Assembly (NCBI RefSeq): GCF_007362475.1
Contig: NZ_CP041687.1
Span: 2,046,001-2,110,000 of the forward strand
DNA from: Chryseobacterium sp. SNU WT5
GTDB lineage: Bacteria > Bacteroidota > Bacteroidia > Flavobacteriales > Weeksellaceae
DNA length: 64,000 nucleotides
Direction of reading: 5' to 3'
Shown here: positions 34,698 through 44,598 of the stretch, in pieces
How the letters are laid out: each line of letters begins with the position of its first letter
How positions within the stretch are numbered: position 1 is the stretch's first letter
Made by a program: the position numbers and the translations under genes
Notes under the pieces: model-generated
Databases searched by the model: none
What the model saw: only the letters and a program-made list of their open reading frames with translations
Told to the model about the DNA's origin: nothing

Positions 34698-36638
34698 ATG
34701 AGTTTACGGACTATTTTGAAAAAAAAAATATACGGCGGGGATAATTTGATGAATTTTTCAGACGTTCGTTATTTACCCCGTTGGGTTATCTTGGCGATCG
34801 ACGTTTGCTTGATTATTTTATCTGTATTCTTTTCTAGATTCTTAATAGAGAAATTAAATGCATCTGCCGACCATATATTTGGGACTGCAGATTTGGTTTT
34901 TCTAATAATCGTTGTATTAAGTGTGTTTTTTATGATTGTCTTTAGAACTTATTCTGGGATCATACGACACTCTACTTTTATCGATCTTTTTAAATTATTT
35001 CTGGCCATTTTCAGTACGACAATTTCAGTAGCCATTATTAATTTTCTGTATTATTTTCTTTCGGATAATAGATTGATTTTTAATTCACTTCCTTTTCTTA
35101 CCCTCTTTTTTATTGTTTCCTTCATGTTCCTATTTCTTTTCAGATTATTTGTAAAGGAATTTTTTCATATGATGCGAGACTTCCAGCGCAGTACTTCGCG
35201 CAAGAGAATCTTGGTATTAGGTATTGACGAGCAATCTGTCGCGATGGCTCGTGCAATTATCGATAATCCACATCTTCCATATCATATTGTTGGTTTTGTT
35301 ACGCAGCGTCATGATTCGAACAGAGCCCATCTTCTGGGAAAACCGATCTATACAAAAGAGAAAATCCAACACAGTACAAAAGAAGAAATGACAATTGACG
35401 GGATTTTACTCATCAATGAACTGATGGATAAATCCGAAATGAATTTTTGGGTAACACTCTTTCTGGAAAAGGATCTACAGATCTACAAAGCACCTTCCTT
35501 ACAAAAATTGAAAAGTAATGAACATGAAGGGACGATCAAGACGTTACAAATTGAAGATCTATTGAATCGTAAACCGATCAAAATAGAAAATGAGGAGGTA
35601 AGAAAAAGACATCTCAATAAAACGATTTTAATTACAGGTGGAGCTGGTTCTATCGGTAGTGAAATTGTTAGGCAAGTTGCCCTTTTTGAACCTCAACTAA
35701 TCGTAGTTTTAGATCAGGCAGAAACACCACTTTATGATATTGAAATAGAGATGCGGAGTCTGTTTCCGCAAATTTCTTTTAAATTTGTTTTGGCAGATAT
35801 TTCAAATAAAAACCGCTTAGAACCGTTGTTTCGACAATATAATTTTTCAATGGTGTACCATGCGGCCGCGTATAAGCATGTCCCTTTAATTGAAGAAAAC
35901 CCACATGAAGGAATTTTAGTTAATATTCAGGGAAGTAAGAACTTGTCTACTTTAGCTTCTCAATATAAGGTCAATAGATTTGTAATGATTTCGACGGACA
36001 AAGCTGTAAAACCGACCAATGTGATGGGAGCTTCTAAACGGGCTGCTGAACTTTTTGTACAGGCATTACAAAATACCGAAAATAATTCAACAAAATTTAT
36101 CACCACCAGATTTGGAAATGTATTGGGCTCCAATGGCTCCGTAATTCCTCATTTTAAGAAACAAATTGAGCATGGTGGTCCTATCACTATTACCCATCGT
36201 GATATTACCCGATATTTTATGACCATTCCAGAGGCGTGTGATTTAGTTCTACAGGCAGGAACGATGGGAGATGGTGGCGAGATCTTCGTATTTGATATGG
36301 GAGAGCCGATCAAGATTTTGGACTTGGCACACCGTATGATTAAACTTTCTGGTCTGGAACCTAATGTTGATATTAAAGTAATTTATACAGGTTTACGCCC
36401 CGGTGAAAAATTGTACGAAGAATTGTTAAGCGATGATGCTACAACAATGCCTACACATCATGAAAAGATCATGATTTCAAAAGATCCCACGATTGACTTC
36501 GAGGTGATAGATGGGTTATGTAGCAACATTGCAGATGCCGCTTGTCGTGGAGAGAAAACGGCAGTAGTGCAAATACTGAAAGATATCGTACCAGAATTCA
36601 TCAGTAATAATTCAATTTATGAGGCCTTGGACAAATAA
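34698..36638 (+). CDS. PglF/CapD-like UDP-GlcNAc 4,6-dehydratase, membrane-bound
   Basis: 646 residues. About four N-terminal membrane helices (LPRWVILAIDVCLIILSVFF onward to about 160), a CoA-binding-like domain (RILVLGIDEQSVAMARAI), and a C-terminal extended SDR domain with ILITGGAGSIGSEIV (NAD site, about 310), HAAAYKHVPLIE, and STDKAVKPTNVMGASKRAAE, in which Met replaces the SDR Tyr as in PglF, FlaA1 and WbpM. It makes UDP-4-keto-6-deoxy-GlcNAc, the PglE substrate. It is preceded by 111 bases with no convincing promoter. Confidence 0.92.
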   Translation: MSLRTILKKKIYGGDNLMNFSDVRYLPRWVILAIDVCLIILSVFFSRFLIEKLNASADHIFGTADLVFLIIVVLSVFFMIVFRTYSGIIRHSTFIDLFKLFLAIFSTTISVAIINFLYYFLSDNRLIFNSLPFLTLFFIVSFMFLFLFRLFVKEFFHMMRDFQRSTSRKRILVLGIDEQSVAMARAIIDNPHLPYHIVGFVTQRHDSNRAHLLGKPIYTKEKIQHSTKEEMTIDGILLINELMDKSEMNFWVTLFLEKDLQIYKAPSLQKLKSNEHEGTIKTLQIEDLLNRKPIKIENEEVRKRHLNKTILITGGAGSIGSEIVRQVALFEPQLIVVLDQAETPLYDIEIEMRSLFPQISFKFVLADISNKNRLEPLFRQYNFSMVYHAAAYKHVPLIEENPHEGILVNIQGSKNLSTLASQYKVNRFVMISTDKAVKPTNVMGASKRAAELFVQALQNTENNSTKFITTRFGNVLGSNGSVIPHFKKQIEHGGPITITHRDITRYFMTIPEACDLVLQAGTMGDGGEIFVFDMGEPIKILDLAHRMIKLSGLEPNVDIKVIYTGLRPGEKLYEELLSDDATTMPTHHEKIMISKDPTIDFEVIDGLCSNIADAACRGEKTAVVQILKDIVPEFISNNSIYEALDK

Positions 36639-36656
36639 TACAGAATTGTATATTTG
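36627..36656 (+). promoter_or_regulatory. Promoter of the second Wza-Wzc pair
   Basis: TTG (36627-36629), 19 bases, TATATTTG (36649-36656): a full match to the Bacteroidetes consensus. The -33 element lies inside the last codons of the PglF-like gene, and the -7 element ends 23 bases before the next ATG. The export genes can therefore be transcribed on their own. Confidence 0.75.
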
Positions 36657-36679
36657 CAAATATTTTTTAAAAGAAAGAA

Positions 36680-37489
36680 ATGAACAAAAACATATTTTTA
36701 AGTCTTCTAACCCTTTCATTAGTGCTGTTTTCGTGTAAAACGACAGATAAAGCAAGTGATTTGGGTTATATGCAGGATATTGAACAAATCGCTACTCAAA
36801 CAGCTATTAATACCAGCAATACAACACTTAAAGAAGGCGATCAGCTGGTAATCGTAATTACCGCTAAAGATATGGATGTGGTAAAACCCTTTAATCAGAA
36901 TTACTCGTCTGGGGAAATAACGAATTTATCTTTACCCAGTAGTAATACTCCAGCTCAGGGACAATCTTCAGTTGCTGGACCTACCTATATCGTTGATACG
37001 AACGGACAAATCGACTTTCCTACTTTAGGAAAATTACAAGTTGCGGGAAAAAACTTAGTTGAGTTTCAGGATGATCTAAGAAGGAAATTAACTTATTATA
37101 TTAAAGATCCGTCCGTAAATGTGAAAATCACCAATTTCAAAATAACCGTACTTGGAGAAGTTGCAAAGCCTGGCCAGTATATTATTGCGGATGGACAAGC
37201 AACTATGCTTACTGCTCTGGGTTTAGCAGGAGATCTTACCATGTATGGTAAAAGAGATGATGTTTTAATTGTGCGTAATGAAGGTGGCCAAATAACCAAA
37301 CAACGGGTAAATATGTTAAAAGCAGATTTTATTAACTCTGAATTTTTTAACCTTAAACAAGGGGATGTTATTTATGTTTCGCCTAATCAAACTAAAGAGA
37401 AAACAGCCAGATTAGATCCTAACATGCCGATTTATATATCAGTAGCTGGAATCGTTGTTACCATTTTAGCTTTAGTTTTCAAAAAATAA
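36680..37489 (+). CDS. Polysaccharide export lipoprotein (Wza type), second copy
   Basis: 269-residue outer-membrane export subunit. Lipoprotein signal with cleavage before C19 (LVLFSCKTT), a poly_export domain ([42 protein letters not shown]), SLBB region ([16 protein letters not shown]), and a C-terminal hydrophobic helix ([15 protein letters not shown]). It is clearly homologous to the protein at 8265 but well diverged, so this is not a recent duplication. The Wzc-type gene follows after 19 bases. Confidence 0.92.
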   Translation: MNKNIFLSLLTLSLVLFSCKTTDKASDLGYMQDIEQIATQTAINTSNTTLKEGDQLVIVITAKDMDVVKPFNQNYSSGEITNLSLPSSNTPAQGQSSVAGPTYIVDTNGQIDFPTLGKLQVAGKNLVEFQDDLRRKLTYYIKDPSVNVKITNFKITVLGEVAKPGQYIIADGQATMLTALGLAGDLTMYGKRDDVLIVRNEGGQITKQRVNMLKADFINSEFFNLKQGDVIYVSPNQTKEKTARLDPNMPIYISVAGIVVTILALVFKK

Positions 37490-37508
37490 TATTCTACTTC
37501 AATATATA

Positions 37509-39878
37509 ATGAATAATAGTTCTTTAAATAAAAGCAATCTCGATGACAATTCGGGTGATATTGATCTAAAAGAGGTTTTAAAGCCTTATACAAAGAGAAT
37601 CTCGTGGTTTATTATGAGCGCGCTCCTTTTTTTAGTGCTTTCTTACTTATATCTCAAAACTCAAAATGAAATTTACGAAATTTCCTCTACCGTACTTATA
37701 AAAGATTCCAAAACTACTCCTGTAAGCCAGGACTTCGGCGCTTTGAGAGATATTTCTGGTTTCGGAAAAATAGGGAGTAATGGGGTAGAGAACGAGATGG
37801 AAATCTTCAAGTCTAAAAAACTGATGCGTCAGGTTGTACAAGAGCTAAGATTACAATCCTCCCTTTACGCGAAGGGAAAATTCCAGGATACCGAACTTTA
37901 TGGCGAGAGTTCACCAATTATTATTCAGGTATTAAATGAGAAACAAAATGCTAAGTTCTTTAAGGAGCCAATAAAATTAAGTTTTAGTGGGAATGAAATA
38001 ACATTGGGTTCCGATGAATTACCTACGCTCAAAAGTTCATTTGGGAAAACGATAAGTTTACCTTTTGCCAATATTATCATTACTAAAAATAATAAGTATG
38101 TAAAGCCTGCGGAAGTGGCTACAGAGTTATTATTGGACATCAATAGTTTACAGAAAGCAACTGATCGTTTACAGTCTAATTTACGGGTAGCTCTTGTTAA
38201 TAAAGATGTTACCGTAATCAAACTGTCAATGAATTATGCAGCTCCTGAAAAGGCAAAAACAATTTTAAACACTTTAGTCCGTGCTTATAATAATGATGCA
38301 ATTGAAGATAAAAACTCAGAATCAATAAAAACCGCAGAATTCATCGAAGATAGAATTCAAATTATTGCAAATGAATTAGGGGAAGTAGAAAACCGTAAAG
38401 AAAGATTTAAAGAATCCAATCGTATTACCGATATAGAAACAGAAGCCAAATTAGGACTCCAATCCTCTGCAGAGGCTCGTGCCAAACAGATTGAGATCGA
38501 ATCGCAGTTAGAAGTTACCAATGCCTTACTGAACTTTGTCAATAAACAAGGTTCAAATCAAATTTTACCTGGGAATGTAGGTTTAGATAATCCTGCAACG
38601 ATCACTAATATTGCGACCTATAATCAGTTAGTTTTAGAAAGAAATAGGTTGTTGGAAAATGCGACGCCGCAAAATCCACTTGTAGTAGATCTTTCTAAGC
38701 AAATAAATAATATCCGGTCTTCAGTACTAGAGAGTCTAGCTAAGAATAAGAATGCATTGCAAATTGCCAAAAATAATTATCAAGTTGAGCAAAATAGTTT
38801 GGCGGGAAAGATATTGAAAATGCCTGCACAAGAAAAGTTATTTAGAGAAATTGAGCGTCAGCAACAGATCAAAGAAAGTCTTTACCTGTTACTTTTACAA
38901 AAAAGAGAAGAGACGGCAGTTTCGCTAGCTGTTACTGCGCCAAAAGCGAGGGTGATTGATGAAGCCTACGTTTCTCCTTTGCCAGTGTCACCTAAACGCT
39001 CTATGATTCTTTTAGGAGGTTTAATTTTAGGAATTTTACTACCATTTATTGCTATTTATTTAAAAGAATTATTTGATGATAAATTAGAAACGAGAGCGGA
39101 TCTTGAAAAATTGACCTCATTCCCTATTTTGGCAGAACTTCCCCAATTGGAAAAAGGTCAAAATGAAATTATCGAAGTTAACGACCTTTCTCCAATGGCG
39201 GAAGCATTTAGGATTTTGATCACCAATATGAATTTTATTCTCCCCAAGAAGAATGACGGGAAAGTAGTTCTGGTCACATCCACCGTAAAAGGAGAGGGTA
39301 AAACATTTACCTCTGTAAATTTATCACTCACGTTAGCAAATCCATCCACCAAAGTAATAATTATTGGAGCTGATATAAGAAATCCACAACTTCAAAGATA
39401 TAATGAGAGCAGGAGAGGCCTGGCTGGGGTAAGTGAATATTTATACGATAGTTCTTTCGAAGTAGATCATGTTATTCATCAATCTACTTTTAATGCCAAT
39501 CTCGATGTTATTTATTCCGGAAGTATCCCTCCAAATCCGACAGAATTATTAAGCAACGGTAGATTGGAGGAGCTGATTTCTCACTTAAAATCTGTTTATG
39601 ATTATATTATTTTAGATACTGCACCATTATTGTTGGTGACGGATAGTTTCCTTATTTCAAATCTTGCAGACGCCACTTTGTATGTGACGCGTTCAGGGTA
39701 TACAGAAAAATCTTTAATTGCTTTTGCGAATAAGAACATAGAATCAGAGAAAATCGTAAATGTTGGTTTTGTAATAAATGATATAGAGAAAGGAAATTTC
39801 GGGTACGGTAATAAGTATGGGTATGGTTATGGAACCGAAAATAAAACATTTTTTCAAAAATTAAAAGAGAAATTCTAA
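37509..39878 (+). CDS. Wzc-type chain-length regulator with tyrosine kinase domain, second copy
   Basis: 789 residues with the same layout as the protein at 9071: TM1 ([19 protein letters not shown], about 34-52), a periplasmic coiled-coil region with [15 protein letters not shown]2 ([20 protein letters not shown], about 498-517), and the BY-kinase domain with Walker [11 protein letters not shown] (about 594), Walker A' [14 protein letters not shown], Walker [13 protein letters not shown] (about 699). The C-terminal tyrosine cluster is short ([12 protein letters not shown]). Its stop is followed without a gap by the dehydrogenase gene. Confidence 0.94.
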   Translation: MNNSSLNKSNLDDNSGDIDLKEVLKPYTKRISWFIMSALLFLVLSYLYLKTQNEIYEISSTVLIKDSKTTPVSQDFGALRDISGFGKIGSNGVENEMEIFKSKKLMRQVVQELRLQSSLYAKGKFQDTELYGESSPIIIQVLNEKQNAKFFKEPIKLSFSGNEITLGSDELPTLKSSFGKTISLPFANIIITKNNKYVKPAEVATELLLDINSLQKATDRLQSNLRVALVNKDVTVIKLSMNYAAPEKAKTILNTLVRAYNNDAIEDKNSESIKTAEFIEDRIQIIANELGEVENRKERFKESNRITDIETEAKLGLQSSAEARAKQIEIESQLEVTNALLNFVNKQGSNQILPGNVGLDNPATITNIATYNQLVLERNRLLENATPQNPLVVDLSKQINNIRSSVLESLAKNKNALQIAKNNYQVEQNSLAGKILKMPAQEKLFREIERQQQIKESLYLLLLQKREETAVSLAVTAPKARVIDEAYVSPLPVSPKRSMILLGGLILGILLPFIAIYLKELFDDKLETRADLEKLTSFPILAELPQLEKGQNEIIEVNDLSPMAEAFRILITNMNFILPKKNDGKVVLVTSTVKGEGKTFTSVNLSLTLANPSTKVIIIGADIRNPQLQRYNESRRGLAGVSEYLYDSSFEVDHVIHQSTFNANLDVIYSGSIPPNPTELLSNGRLEELISHLKSVYDYIILDTAPLLLVTDSFLISNLADATLYVTRSGYTEKSLIAFANKNIESEKIVNVGFVINDIEKGNFGYGNKYGYGYGTENKTFFQKLKEKF

Positions 39879-41165
39879 ATGTATAAAATTGCAATAATTG
39901 GTCAGGGTTACGTAGGATTACCTTTGGCACTTGAGTTTTCAAAACATTTTCCGGTATATGGTTTCGATATCAACGAACAGCGGGTAAACGAACTGAACGA
40001 TGGAAAAGATCATACCCTGGAAGCGGATTTGGATTTGTTGGATAGCGTTTTACAATCCGCGAAGGAATCTGATTTTGCAACAGGTTATAAAGCTACTGCA
40101 GCTATTGAAGAAATAAGAAACGCTAATGTATATATCGTTACTGTTCCTACGCCAATTGACCGTTTTAATTCTCCGGATTTAAGACCATTGATCAATGCGA
40201 GCGAACTGATAGGTAAAGTATTAAAAAAAGGAGATGTGGTGATCTATGAATCCACCGTATATCCTGGATGTACCGAAGAAGAATGTATTCCTGTCTTAGA
40301 GAATAATTCTGGATTGGTCTTCAACAATGATTTCTTTGCCGGATATTCCCCCGAACGCATTGTTCCTGGTGATAAAGTGAATACGCTGACTACGATTGTG
40401 AAGGTGACATCAGGTTCAACTCCTGAAATCGCAGAAGTGGTGGATCAATTGTATAAAAAAATAGTTACCGCAGGAACACACAAAGCTCCAAGTATAAAAG
40501 TTGCGGAAGCTTCAAAAGCGATAGAAAATGCACAACGAGATGTGAATATTTCTTTTGTTAATGAATTGGCATTAATATTTGACCGTGTCGGAATTGATAC
40601 CAATGATGTTTTGGAAGCTGCCGGAACAAAATTTAATTTCTTAAAATACAAACCAGGATTAGTAGGAGGTCATTGTATTTCCGTTGATCCATACTATCTT
40701 GCTCATAAAGCAACTCAGTTAGGATATCATCCTCAGGTTATTTTAAGTGGCAGAAGAGTCAATGATATGATGGCTCAGTTTATTGCGGGTAAAGTCGTAA
40801 AATTGATGATTCAGAAAGGTCAGGCTATTAAAGGGGCGAAAGCGCTAATCCTGGGAGTAACTTTCAAAGAAAATTGTCCAGATGTCAGAAATACAAAAGT
40901 AGTAGAAATTCATGCTGAATTAAAGCAGTTCGGATTAGATGTTGATTTGTGGGATCCTTGGGCCAATCAGGCAGAGGTGAAACATGAATATGGCATTGAT
41001 ATTATCCCCGCTCTAATTGAAGGAACAACTTACGACGTTATTTTACTTGCAGTAGCTCACAATGAATTCCTTACTTTGGACTTTAATAAAATCAAGAATG
41101 ATAATACGGTTATTTTCGACGCAAAAGCAATTTTGAATAGAGATATCGTAGATTCAAGATTGTAA
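39879..41165 (+). CDS. Nucleotide-sugar 6-dehydrogenase (TviB/WbpA/WbpO type)
   Basis: NAD-dependent oxidation of a UDP-N-acetylhexosamine to its uronic acid. 428 residues: Rossmann start KIAIIGQGYVGLPLALEFSK, TVPTPID, YESTVYPGCTEEECIPVL, and the catalytic cysteine in GLVGGHCISVDPYYL (about residue 263). The sequence is closer to the TviB/WbpO group than to UDP-glucose dehydrogenases. UDP-GlcNAc or UDP-GalNAc is the likely substrate. With the WbpB/WlbA-like gene at 62772 and an aminotransferase it could begin a 2,3-diamino-uronic acid route. A 341-base gap follows. Confidence 0.92.
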   Translation: MYKIAIIGQGYVGLPLALEFSKHFPVYGFDINEQRVNELNDGKDHTLEADLDLLDSVLQSAKESDFATGYKATAAIEEIRNANVYIVTVPTPIDRFNSPDLRPLINASELIGKVLKKGDVVIYESTVYPGCTEEECIPVLENNSGLVFNNDFFAGYSPERIVPGDKVNTLTTIVKVTSGSTPEIAEVVDQLYKKIVTAGTHKAPSIKVAEASKAIENAQRDVNISFVNELALIFDRVGIDTNDVLEAAGTKFNFLKYKPGLVGGHCISVDPYYLAHKATQLGYHPQVILSGRRVNDMMAQFIAGKVVKLMIQKGQAIKGAKALILGVTFKENCPDVRNTKVVEIHAELKQFGLDVDLWDPWANQAEVKHEYGIDIIPALIEGTTYDVILLAVAHNEFLTLDFNKIKNDNTVIFDAKAILNRDIVDSRL

Positions 41166-41506
41166 TTTAACATTGGTGATTCAAAATATAATCTAGAACG
41201 AGTTGCAGTGAAGTGCAATCGATGAAGGAGGAAATTTCTTTTAATGAAAAGAATTTTTCGAATCCTTCTTATTCATTATATTTGTAAAGTTGAGTATTAA
41301 AAGGAGAATTTGCCGGTTGCTTTTGAACTCTTTTTTATTGATCATTGAATTGAAGCGTTTCTCCCAAAAAAGTACTTTTTAAAAAAGGGAGAATTCTTTA
41401 ATAAAAATAATACAATAATTAGGTAGCGATCGCAGATAAACAGTATACAATCTAGAAATTTGATCATATTCAACATATTTTCTAGGTTACAAAATAAAAT
41501 AATAAG
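41166..41506. other. Long leader region with promoter and inverted repeat
   Basis: The 341-base gap contains a TAnnTTTG element at 41277-41284, which would give a leader of about 215 bases before the aminotransferase gene. CTAGAAA (41452-41458) and TTTCTAG (41479-41485) form a 7-bp inverted repeat around 20 bases near the gene start. No small coding frame is convincing. A regulatory role for the leader is possible but not shown. Confidence 0.4.
41277..41284 (+). promoter_or_regulatory. Candidate -7 element
   Basis: TATATTTG is an exact TAnnTTTG match. The -33 position has TTC (41257-41259) rather than TTG, with 17 bases between. It would start a transcript covering the two DegT-family genes and those after. 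Confidence 0.5.
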
Positions 41507-42595
41507 ATGATTCCATTAGTAAAGCCTTTTATTCCACCCAAAGAAGAACTTATGCCTGCATTAGAAGAAATTCTCTACAGTGGATATATTGCGGAGGGTG
41601 AACCGGTGTATGAGTTTGAAAGACAATTTTCTACCTATTTGGGAAATCCTAATTTACTGGCACTTCATTCTGGTACAGATGCACTTCACCTCTCATTAAT
41701 TTTGGCCGGAGTAGGCAAAGATGATGAAGTCATTAGCACTGCCTTAACAGCTGAACCTACAAATGTTGCTATAACGATGGTTGGAGCAAAAGTTATCTGG
41801 GGAGATGTTGATCAAAATACTGGTTTATTATGTCCAAAATCTGTAGAATCTTTAATAACAGAGAAAACGAAAGCTATTCTTTTAGTTCATTATGCGGGAA
41901 TGGTGTGTGATATGGATTCTTTTAATGATATTTCTGCCAGATACGGCATTCCGATTATTGAGGATGTAGCACACGCTTTAGGAAGTAAATATAAAAATCA
42001 AATGGTAGGGTCCAATTCCCCTTTTTCTATATTTTCCCTTCAAGCTATTAAACATATGACAACGATCGATGGAGGTGTTTTATCATTTAATTCAAATGCT
42101 AATATGGATCGAGCCCGAAGAATGAGATGGTTTGGCTTGGACAAAGGCAAAAGCCGTTTGGAGAATGATATTACTGAAACAGGGTATAAATATGCAATGA
42201 ATAATGTAAATGCAACGGTTGGTTTAGTTCAAATGAAGTACGTTGATTCTATAGTTAAAAAATATATTAGCAATGGAAAGTATTTTGATAATGAATTAAA
42301 AAACGTTGAAGGTGTTGAACTGCTTAAATATTATGATAACACTGACCCTTCCTATTGGTTATATACGATGAAAGTAGAGAGAAGAGATGAATTCATTAAG
42401 AAGCTTGCAGAACATAATATTGCGGCCTCACCGTTGCATCACCGAAATGATTCTCACAGTATATTCGCCTCATCAAAAAGAGAGTTGCCGAATTTAGATA
42501 TTTTTTATACAAAAATGGTGCATATCCCTTGTGGATGGTGGGTGACAGAGGAAGATAGAGCGCATATTGTCAATGTAATAAAAGCCGGTTGGTAG
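41507..42595 (+). CDS. DegT/DnrJ/EryC1/StrS sugar aminotransferase
   Basis: 362 residues, PLP-dependent. Seen: SGTDALHLSLILAG (phosphate site), IIEDVAHALGSKY (cofactor Asp), and the Schiff-base lysine K182 in FSLQAIKHMTTIDGG. The end HIPCGWWVTEEDRAHIV is typical. It would aminate a keto group of a nucleotide sugar; position (3 or 4) is not decided. It is followed six bases later by a second DegT-family gene that lacks the lysine, and then by an acyltransferase, which suggests the three make one acylated amino sugar. Confidence 0.9.
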   Translation: MIPLVKPFIPPKEELMPALEEILYSGYIAEGEPVYEFERQFSTYLGNPNLLALHSGTDALHLSLILAGVGKDDEVISTALTAEPTNVAITMVGAKVIWGDVDQNTGLLCPKSVESLITEKTKAILLVHYAGMVCDMDSFNDISARYGIPIIEDVAHALGSKYKNQMVGSNSPFSIFSLQAIKHMTTIDGGVLSFNSNANMDRARRMRWFGLDKGKSRLENDITETGYKYAMNNVNATVGLVQMKYVDSIVKKYISNGKYFDNELKNVEGVELLKYYDNTDPSYWLYTMKVERRDEFIKKLAEHNIAASPLHHRNDSHSIFASSKRELPNLDIFYTKMVHIPCGWWVTEEDRAHIVNVIKAGW

Positions 42596-42601
42596 TAGTT
42601 T

Positions 42602-43666
42602 ATGATACCTTTATTTAAACCTTATATGCCAGATGATATAATGAGCTCTGTACAAGAAATCTTGTATTCGGGTAAATTGGCTTATGGTAAATGGGGAGAA
42701 CAATTTGAAAATGAAATAAAATCCTATTTAGGAACTTCGTTGGTTTCCTTAGTTAATTCCTATTCATCAGCATTAAATATCGCTTTAGATGTTTTTGAAA
42801 TTGGGGAAGGAGATGAAATTATCATGTCTCCCATGTGTTGTCTACAATCAACGCAACCTCTGGCTCAGAAAAAAATTAAAATTGTTTGGGCAGATGTTGA
42901 TCCTACCACTGGAACTTTAGACCCAACCAGTGTTGAACAACAAATAACCAGTAAAACAAAAGCAATATTCCACAATCAACACTTAGGATATGTTGGCTAT
43001 ATTGATGAGATTAATGAAATTGCAAATAAATACAGCTTACTTACGATAGATGATTGTGTAGATGGTATGGGCGGCGTTTATAAAGGAAAGAAAGTAGGGA
43101 ATTGCGGTAGTGACGCAACCGTTATCTCATTCCACGCGGTGAGATTACCTAATGCTTTAGAATGCGGTGCCATTACTTTCAAAGATCCCAAACATTTTGA
43201 AAAAACAAAATTACATAGGGATCTTGGATTAGATAGAACACAGTTTCGTAAGAAAAATGGCGAAATTAATGAGTTATATGATGTAACTACTGCTGGGTAT
43301 GGAGCTACAACTAATGAAGTAAATACTTATATAGGATATAAGCAAATGAGTATCCTTGATCGTTTGCATGAAAAGCAACGATCCAATGCTCGAGCTTGGG
43401 AGAAATACTTTATACACTCTGGAATAGAATGCAAACCAATTAATATCGTAAACGGCACCGTTCCTACTTATTGGGTTTTTGGGGCCTTTTCTGATCAGAA
43501 AGAAGACTTAATCCAATCATTTAAGGAATTAGGATATATGGCATCTGGAGTCCACTTGAATAATAACAGATACTCTTTGTACGGAGAATATGTTGATCTG
43601 CCTGGGGTCAATAGTTTTTACAACAGATTTTTAGCACTTCCATCCGGTTGGTGGGTGAATATATAG
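42602..43666 (+). CDS. DegT-family protein with Arg at the PLP-lysine position
   Basis: 354 residues with the full DegT fold (NSYSSALNIALDVF; DEIIMSPMCC; TIDDCVDGMGG). At the place of the Schiff-base lysine it has R181: SFHAVRLPNALECGAI, where the preceding paralogue has K182. The codon is AGA. The cofactor aspartate (about 150) is kept. So it is probably not an ordinary aminotransferase: it may have lost activity, work as a partner subunit of the active paralogue (DegT dimers share active sites), or carry out another reaction, as ColD does with histidine. It starts six bases after its paralogue. Confidence 0.72.
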   Translation: MIPLFKPYMPDDIMSSVQEILYSGKLAYGKWGEQFENEIKSYLGTSLVSLVNSYSSALNIALDVFEIGEGDEIIMSPMCCLQSTQPLAQKKIKIVWADVDPTTGTLDPTSVEQQITSKTKAIFHNQHLGYVGYIDEINEIANKYSLLTIDDCVDGMGGVYKGKKVGNCGSDATVISFHAVRLPNALECGAITFKDPKHFEKTKLHRDLGLDRTQFRKKNGEINELYDVTTAGYGATTNEVNTYIGYKQMSILDRLHEKQRSNARAWEKYFIHSGIECKPINIVNGTVPTYWVFGAFSDQKEDLIQSFKELGYMASGVHLNNNRYSLYGEYVDLPGVNSFYNRFLALPSGWWVNI

Positions 43667-43680
43667 ATGAAATAAAATTT

Positions 43681-44535
43681 ATGGAGAATACAAATCAAAT
43701 TCACGAAACGGCGAAAATTAATCCCAAAGTCAAATTAGGGAAATATAACAGAATCGGTAAAAATGTGGTTATTGACGTTTTGGGTGACAAAGCTGGACAT
43801 GGAGTTTTTATTGGAGATAATAATATTATTAATGATAATACAAGAATATTCGTTCATGATACGCTGTCAATCGGAGATTGGAATGTGTTTCACAATGATA
43901 TGCTGATTATGGCAGAAGAAAAAATGTCGATTGGCCATAATTGTTGGTTTGGTCAAAATACAATTTTAGACTCTACTGGCGGACTACAAATTGGAAACGG
44001 AGTAAGAATTGGTATGTATTCTCAAATTTGGACCCATGTTGCAAGCGGAGAGCAGATTGAAGGCTGTACTTTATATGCTAAAAGGGAAACGATCATTGAG
44101 GATGATGTTTGGTTAGTGGGCAGTTGCGTTGTTGGATCTGGCATCCATCTGAGAAAAAGAAGTATCGCACTGATAAATTCTGTTGTAACTAAAGATACTG
44201 AAGAGGGAAGAGTTTATGCGGGAAGTCCTGCAAAATTAATGGAAAAGGCCAATTTCTATAAAGATATTTCTTTAAAGGAAAAACATGATTTGCTGAATGG
44301 TTGGTTAACAGAATTTGTTAATCTCTCGCCAGAGATCGACTTAGTGCTCAATGATTCAGAGTCAATTTTATCTTATAGAGATTGTCAAACTGTTTTCACG
44401 AGTATTGAAAACAAAAACGATATCGGCAGTACTTTTTTCTTATTTGATAAAACGTACAACAAATCTAATACCGAATTAGAAAGGAAAGTGTATAAATTCT
44501 TATACAATAATAAAGCTCGCTTTTTGCCTAACTAA
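43681..44535 (+). CDS. Left-handed beta-helix acyltransferase
   Basis: 284 residues from the ATG at 43681, 15 bases after the previous stop; a frame from 43648 would overlap that gene. Residues 1 to about 190 form hexapeptide repeats (IHETAKINPKVKLGKYNRIGKNVVI in parts; VFIGDNNIIND; IIEDDVWLVGSCVVG) and end in RVYAGSPAKLM, the usual acyltransferase cap. The C-terminal 90 residues are an unassigned extension. It likely acetylates or otherwise acylates the amino sugar made by the two preceding DegT-family proteins. Confidence 0.82.
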   Translation: MENTNQIHETAKINPKVKLGKYNRIGKNVVIDVLGDKAGHGVFIGDNNIINDNTRIFVHDTLSIGDWNVFHNDMLIMAEEKMSIGHNCWFGQNTILDSTGGLQIGNGVRIGMYSQIWTHVASGEQIEGCTLYAKRETIIEDDVWLVGSCVVGSGIHLRKRSIALINSVVTKDTEEGRVYAGSPAKLMEKANFYKDISLKEKHDLLNGWLTEFVNLSPEIDLVLNDSESILSYRDCQTVFTSIENKNDIGSTFFLFDKTYNKSNTELERKVYKFLYNNKARFLPN

Positions 44536-44598
44536 AAAAGATAAGAGTATTTAGTATAGCTGAGGTAAATTGCTTTTAATAAATAGCATACTTTTTTT

